DNA of 64,000 nt, taken from the NCBI GenBank assembly GCA_036897095.1, contig JAYMSP010000053.1:1-64000 (forward strand), written 5' to 3'. The translations under genes and the position numbers were made by a program. This document shows positions 59,996 to 64,000 of this stretch, piece after piece (the stretch's first letter is position 1; the number at the start of each line of letters is the position of its first letter). Origin of the DNA: Plantago elongata. Its lineage: Eukaryota > Streptophyta > Magnoliopsida > Lamiales > Plantaginaceae. Below the pieces are notes generated by a model that was not told the origin of the DNA, made no database searches, and worked only from the letters and a program-made list of their open reading frames with translations.

Positions 59996-61222
59996 ATGTA
60001 TAGAAGAGAAAAACCACCTAGAGATGATCACACTCACAAATCAACAACCAAAAAAACACACCACCAAAACATGCCTTCCTTCTCCTCCACTCTCCTAGAC
60101 GAAATCTACCGTTCCATCGACACAAATGTCGAAAAAGACAACAACAAAAATGTCAAGAAACAGAGCAGTTTCAGACCAAAGTCCAGCAATGGGAGTGGAA
60201 AAGTCAGCAGTACCGTGGAAGATGAAGAAGCTGCCAGTTTGAGAAGGGTCAGACACTGGGTGGAAAAAGAAGCTCTTGAAAAGAAGAAAAAGCAACCTAC
60301 AACACCATCATTGCTCCAGGTTCATCACCAAGAAAATGATGTTCTGTTTTTCAGCTCTGCCTCTAGTTCCTCTGACAGTTCTGGCCAATTGTCATCATCA
60401 TCAGACACCGAGTTCTTCGGTTCCACTCTTCCCAAACCGATCCGAACCGGTTCTGTCAACCGGAAGAACCAGGAAGATTCTTACTTGTTTGATGATTACA
60501 AGAATCGCGAGAATGCGGACACGAACACGAACAAGAACATGAATAAGAAGAAGATGGATCGGGAAGAGGAGGAGTTCATGAAGTCGAAATCGAGAGCGTT
60601 GAAAATCTACGCCAATTTGAGGAAAATGAAGCAGCCAATTTCTCCAGGTGGGAGATTGACAACGTTCATTAACTCACTCTTCACCAATGCAAAAAAGGCG
60701 AAGAATGCCGATACGGGTCGCAAGCCGTCTACGACTACTTGTTCGTCTGCCACGTCCTTTTCGAGGTCGTGTTTGACGAAATGTTCGACTAAATCGAAGG
60801 AGGGGGTGCAGAGAACGGTGAGGTTTCATCCGGTGAACGTTGTCGTTGACGAGGATTCGAGGCGGAAATATGTTGTTGATGAGGATGTGGAGAGGCATGG
60901 GAGGCCTCCATTGCCTCCTAATGCATTGGCGGAGATGAAACAGAGTTTGAGGGAGAAGAATAGGAGGATTGAGGAGGCTGCTCAGAAAGTTTTGGAAGGA
61001 TATAATCGGAAAAACAAGGATGAATTCATGATTTTTAGGAAAATACACCGCGAAGAGGAGGATGACGACCAGGACGATGCAATGAGTGATGCGAGTTCGG
61101 ACTTGTTCGAGCTTGATCACTTGGCGACGTTTAGTAATAATAGGTATTGTGAAGAACTTCCCGTGTATGAGACCACTCATTTTGCTACGAATCGTGGTGT
61201 TATTACCCGCTTGGTTCGGTAA
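59996..61222 (+). CDS. BIG GRAIN 1-like protein
   Basis: BIG GRAIN 1 proteins are plasma-membrane-associated plant regulators linked to auxin transport and organ size. The intronless 408-aa frame shows the family blocks in order: PSFSSTLLDEIYRSID near residue 27, a charged disordered middle with Ser runs, SPGGRLTTFINSLFTNAKKA, CSSATSFSRSCLTK, the basic RTVRFHPVNVVVDED, an acidic AMSDASSDLFELDHL and the conserved end EELPVYETTHFATNR. The start at 59996 (MYRREKPPRDD) fits family members; upstream sequence is pyrimidine-rich leader. An extended KEEEE/DDDD-rich composition is usual. No transmembrane helix is evident. Intact. Confidence 0.9.
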   Translation: MYRREKPPRDDHTHKSTTKKTHHQNMPSFSSTLLDEIYRSIDTNVEKDNNKNVKKQSSFRPKSSNGSGKVSSTVEDEEAASLRRVRHWVEKEALEKKKKQPTTPSLLQVHHQENDVLFFSSASSSSDSSGQLSSSSDTEFFGSTLPKPIRTGSVNRKNQEDSYLFDDYKNRENADTNTNKNMNKKKMDREEEEFMKSKSRALKIYANLRKMKQPISPGGRLTTFINSLFTNAKKAKNADTGRKPSTTTCSSATSFSRSCLTKCSTKSKEGVQRTVRFHPVNVVVDEDSRRKYVVDEDVERHGRPPLPPNALAEMKQSLREKNRRIEEAAQKVLEGYNRKNKDEFMIFRKIHREEEDDDQDDAMSDASSDLFELDHLATFSNNRYCEELPVYETTHFATNRGVITRLVR

Positions 61223-62229
61223 TTATACATGAATATGAATTTCTATTTTGTTCATCTAGCTAGTTGTTTAGTATTAGGGGGTGTCCAAGGAGGACGACTC
61301 AATGTGTAATACATGCTCGTACATGATTGAACTCGACTCGACTCAATCACTTGGTGGTGTTTTAGTAATAACATGTATCGTAAGGAACTTGTTATCTTAT
61401 GAATGAAAAACAAACAAAATTCATCTTAGTATCTATTTCCATTGGTTCGATTAGTGCTTACAACATTTTTCATGTTTCTTCAAGTATGCAAGTAGTAATA
61501 ACATGTTTTGGATTTTGGATTCACGAGGTTCATATAATATGACTAAAAATGGTCCATTTTTTTAGAATTTTGCATGATTTTGTTGAATTGGAAAATGATG
61601 AATTTGAAATGGAGACAAAAACTGAAAAAGAGAGGTGGATGTAGGGAATAGAGGGGGTTGATCCCGAGTAAGGAAGAGAGTGACAGAGAGTTGATGGAAC
61701 ATGGGATTTTATTTAAGTTTTTAGAATTTATTTTCAAGAAAGAAAGAAAAGGAAAAGATAAAAGAGGAAAGAATATTAGATTCGAGATCGGAATGAGAAG
61801 CAGCATTGTGGTTTAATTTTGTTTGTGAATGGAAAAGAGAAATTAAAGGACAATTGAATCTATCTATCTATCCATCTATTTTATCTTGTTGCCCATGGGA
61901 ATAGGGGAAAGTATGATCAACAACATCTTTTGCTTTTTTTTGCTTTGCTTTCTTGTTTCCAATGATCATGAGGGAATTTTTGTGTTGGTTTGTGGACATA
62001 TTCTTGCTTCAAGATCGAGTAAGCAAATCCCCAGGCAACCAAGATCAAAAGTACCACTACTTGTCTCTGCCAACGTTTTATTTCACCTTATACAGATTGA
62101 TCCATTCACCTGCTATTAGTTTTCCAAAATTTCCCAGCTCATTATCTTTACGTTTGATAACGACGGAAATGACCCAATTATACAAACTTCTTACCCGTAA
62201 TTTATGTATCTTGAATAAAAAATTATTGT
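61223..62229. other. 3' flank and intergenic DNA
   Basis: No gene is supported. A short TCTA repeat lies near 61858-61876. Confidence 0.4.
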
Positions 62230-62259
62230 AGTATGTATACCGGAAATTTTTTATGTGAG

Positions 62260-62640
62260 CTGAACCTTATCGAGAGCTCGGCTCGGTAAAGCTCAGCTCA
62301 GGGGCGGACGCACAATTTCAACCGGAGGAGGGAGGGTGGCGAAACTATACAAGTGAGGGGTTTTCGAGTGTTTTGGGGGTCGAAATTGTAAATTTTCGTG
62401 GGGGGTGGGGGTGCTCGCCCCTGGCTCGGCCTCGGCTCGATAAGCTATTTTGAGCCGAGCTCGAATTCATACTTATTTTGTTATCGAGTCGAGCTTTAGC
62501 TCGTTACATGTTATTCGAACTCGAGCACAAGCTCGTTACATGTTACTCGAACTCGAGCTCGTTTTTGTTCACGAGCCGAGCTCGATTGAGTTCGAACTCG
62601 AGTATTAAAACACTCGATTCGGCTTGAAAAACAACGATAC
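62260..62640. mobile_element. CTCGAG/GAGCTCG-rich hAT-like repeat, host of a nested insertion
   Basis: Both sides of the inner element at 62299-62423 are dense in gagctcg, ggctcg and tcgagctcg words, for example agctcggctcggtaaagctc on the left and gagccgagctcgaattc on the right. This pattern is typical of subterminal regions of plant hAT elements. Outer borders are not resolved. Confidence 0.45.
62299..62423. mobile_element. 125-bp hAT-like MITE nested in an older repeat
   Basis: It begins caggggcggacgc and ends gtgctcgcccctg, giving a terminal CAGGGGCG inverted repeat. The flanking 8-mers gctcagct (62291-62298) and gctcggcc (62424-62431) agree at six of eight positions, consistent with a decayed 8-bp hAT target duplication. 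The interior is G-rich and non-coding. Confidence 0.55.
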
Positions 62641-64000
62641 GGAAAATACTCACCTATATCATATTTATAATTAATTTTATCACAATCTTCAATTAATTTT
62701 GCCATTTAACATGCATAATTCTTGTCCGGTCAAGCACTTACAATTAATCTATGCTTTTGCAGTTAAGAGTTACTTAATTATTTGGTGTTTTAAAAGTTGT
62801 CCATGGACTAAAGTTGCAAAATGACAAACAACAATGCTTGCACTTCCAGTTACACTAAGGTATATTGGGTCTTTATGAACAGTAGTAATTTTATTATTGA
62901 AAATGACATATTTGAACAAGGGAATAAAAACAAAACTTATGATTTGTAATGTTGTATTCGAAAGGAGACAAGTATATGAGACTTAATTATAAGTCGACAC
63001 AAATGTAAATTGTAAAGAGAATTGCAGCCGTTAGATGCCTCCCTCAACCTACAGTAACTCGTCAATGTCATTCCAGATTCTTGTTTCGTGTTTTCTTGGA
63101 TATTTATTACATTACACGCCACTACACTTATAATTTTTATCAAATAATAAGATGTTTCACCTCAAATTAATAAGTTATGGTACGAATCATCTTTTAATCG
63201 TTTAAAAATATATATAAAGTTCGGGGGTTCGAATCACCCTTTAGTCGTTTAAAAAAGATATTAAATGAGATGGTTAGAATTAGATTTGGGAGGATATTTA
63301 GTTGATTAAAAAAGTAATACTTCGGGACGGAGAGAGTAGAAGTAATGCATTTTCTTAGTTATTGGAGTCTAGGAGTCGCACACGCCGGCTGAATCCCACA
63401 AGTTCGGAGTTGTGTTCTTACCTTCTGATTTGAATGCATCGCACTATATGTAACTTTACATATATCGCTCACGTGGTTTTAGAATTCGTTCAAATGATAA
63501 CGATTATGAATGTTCCATACAAAATAAAAGCTACAAAGGGAGAGTGGCTGTGGATTTATAGCATGGCCTTACATTTGAAAATTTCAACCCTAGATAACAC
63601 TTCATTAATTTTTACAGTGGAGTTCACTACTACATATCATACGAAACTAAATCCGCCAAACCCATGCGTCCTCCAATTCGTAAGTCATAACTACTCCATA
63701 CATGTAAATGAGAGTACAAATTATCATAACCTAATTACATAAATTTTCTTCAATGCTCATAATTGTGTAGTAGGATATGACTATCTCAGTACAAGCTAGA
63801 TGCGGACGGTCTCATTTAGGTTGAATTATGGCTTTCGAAATAAAGTACATGGGGCATAGAATCAAGATTGTTATTAATAATGTGGCTAGCTAGCTAGTTA
63901 ATTAAAATAATTATTAACATGATACACATCAATTTTTTAAGTTTGCAACCAGAATATGACCCGTATAATCAAACCTAAATTTGGTCCCGTTATTTAATTA
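62641..64000. other. Intergenic DNA to the window end
   Basis: No gene is supported. It includes the SINE-tail duplication at 63183-63260. Confidence 0.4.
63183..63260 (+). repeat. Duplicated SINE-like 3' tail
   Basis: Two direct copies of a cgaatcaccctttagtcgtt-like block followed by A-rich runs (63183-63212 and 63230-63260). The second, ggttcgaatcaccctttagt, matches the B box and tail of the SINE at 48.4 kb. No A box is seen upstream, so these are truncated copies. Confidence 0.5.

Noticed and set aside
63434-63742. 102-codon plus-strand frame near the right edge
   Set aside because: Random-looking composition in AT-rich DNA, with no homology that I recognise.

Overview
The window is nuclear DNA from a flowering plant, most likely a eudicot. 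Genes are split by AT-rich GT-AG introns, intergenic DNA is AT-rich, and the gene families are plant-specific (PLATZ, LOG, NF-YA with a miR169 site, RWP-RK, PMEI, BIG GRAIN 1-like, class II small HSPs, FAR1-like). I cannot name the species. Exon coordinates below were read by eye from splice sites, reading phase and remembered family sequences. No alignment was run.

Layout. 1-333 is the end of a hAT-like transposon. 674-3665 holds a complete eIF4A gene (+). 4342-5118 is a PLATZ zinc-binding gene (-) whose reading frame shifts twice. It diverges from a nine-exon NIPA9-type magnesium transporter gene (5954-9288, +), which has a 60-bp tandem repeat in one intron. 10419-12165 is a seven-exon LOG cytokinin-activating gene (-). 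13804-14549 is a small plant protein of unknown role (+), and 15109-15729 a PMEI-type inhibitor (+). Two class II small heat-shock genes lie in tandem on the minus strand (16197-16676 and 18093-18779). The second has a long hydrophilic C-terminal tail. 19.5-23 kb is repeat-rich: a broken Copia-type LTR element, a 24-bp perfect hairpin, and a truncated FAR1-like gene with an intronic 116-bp tandem array. 24429-25463 encodes a mitochondrial carrier (+). 27247-30656 is an NF-YA subunit gene (-) with a miR169 site in its 3' UTR.

The central part holds an intronless CDC48-type AAA ATPase (35449-37845, +) and, converging on it, an intronless broken copy of the syntaxin SYP81 (38241-39193, -). Next come a conserved plant protein with a possible PDZ-like region (40495-41869, -), a pair of orphan coding-like exons (42016-42301, -), an RWP-RK transcription factor (42626-44156, -) and a ten-exon omega-amidase/NIT2 gene (44973-49351, +) carrying a SINE with clear target-site duplications. 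About 10 kb (49.4-59.8 kb) has no gene I can support. It holds simple repeats, hAT-like MITEs and one orphan exon. 59996-61222 is a BIG GRAIN 1-like gene (+). The right end (62.2-64 kb) holds nested hAT-like repeats and SINE tails.

These are unrelated housekeeping, hormone (LOG, BIG GRAIN 1-like), stress (sHSPs, NF-YA) and regulatory genes, as expected in ordinary plant euchromatin. I see no operon-like or clearly novel system. The most unusual items are the intronless CDC48 with a substitution between its D1 arginine fingers, next to a dead SYP81 retrocopy; the tailed small HSP; the FAR1-like relic with its tandem array; and the twice-shifted PLATZ gene.
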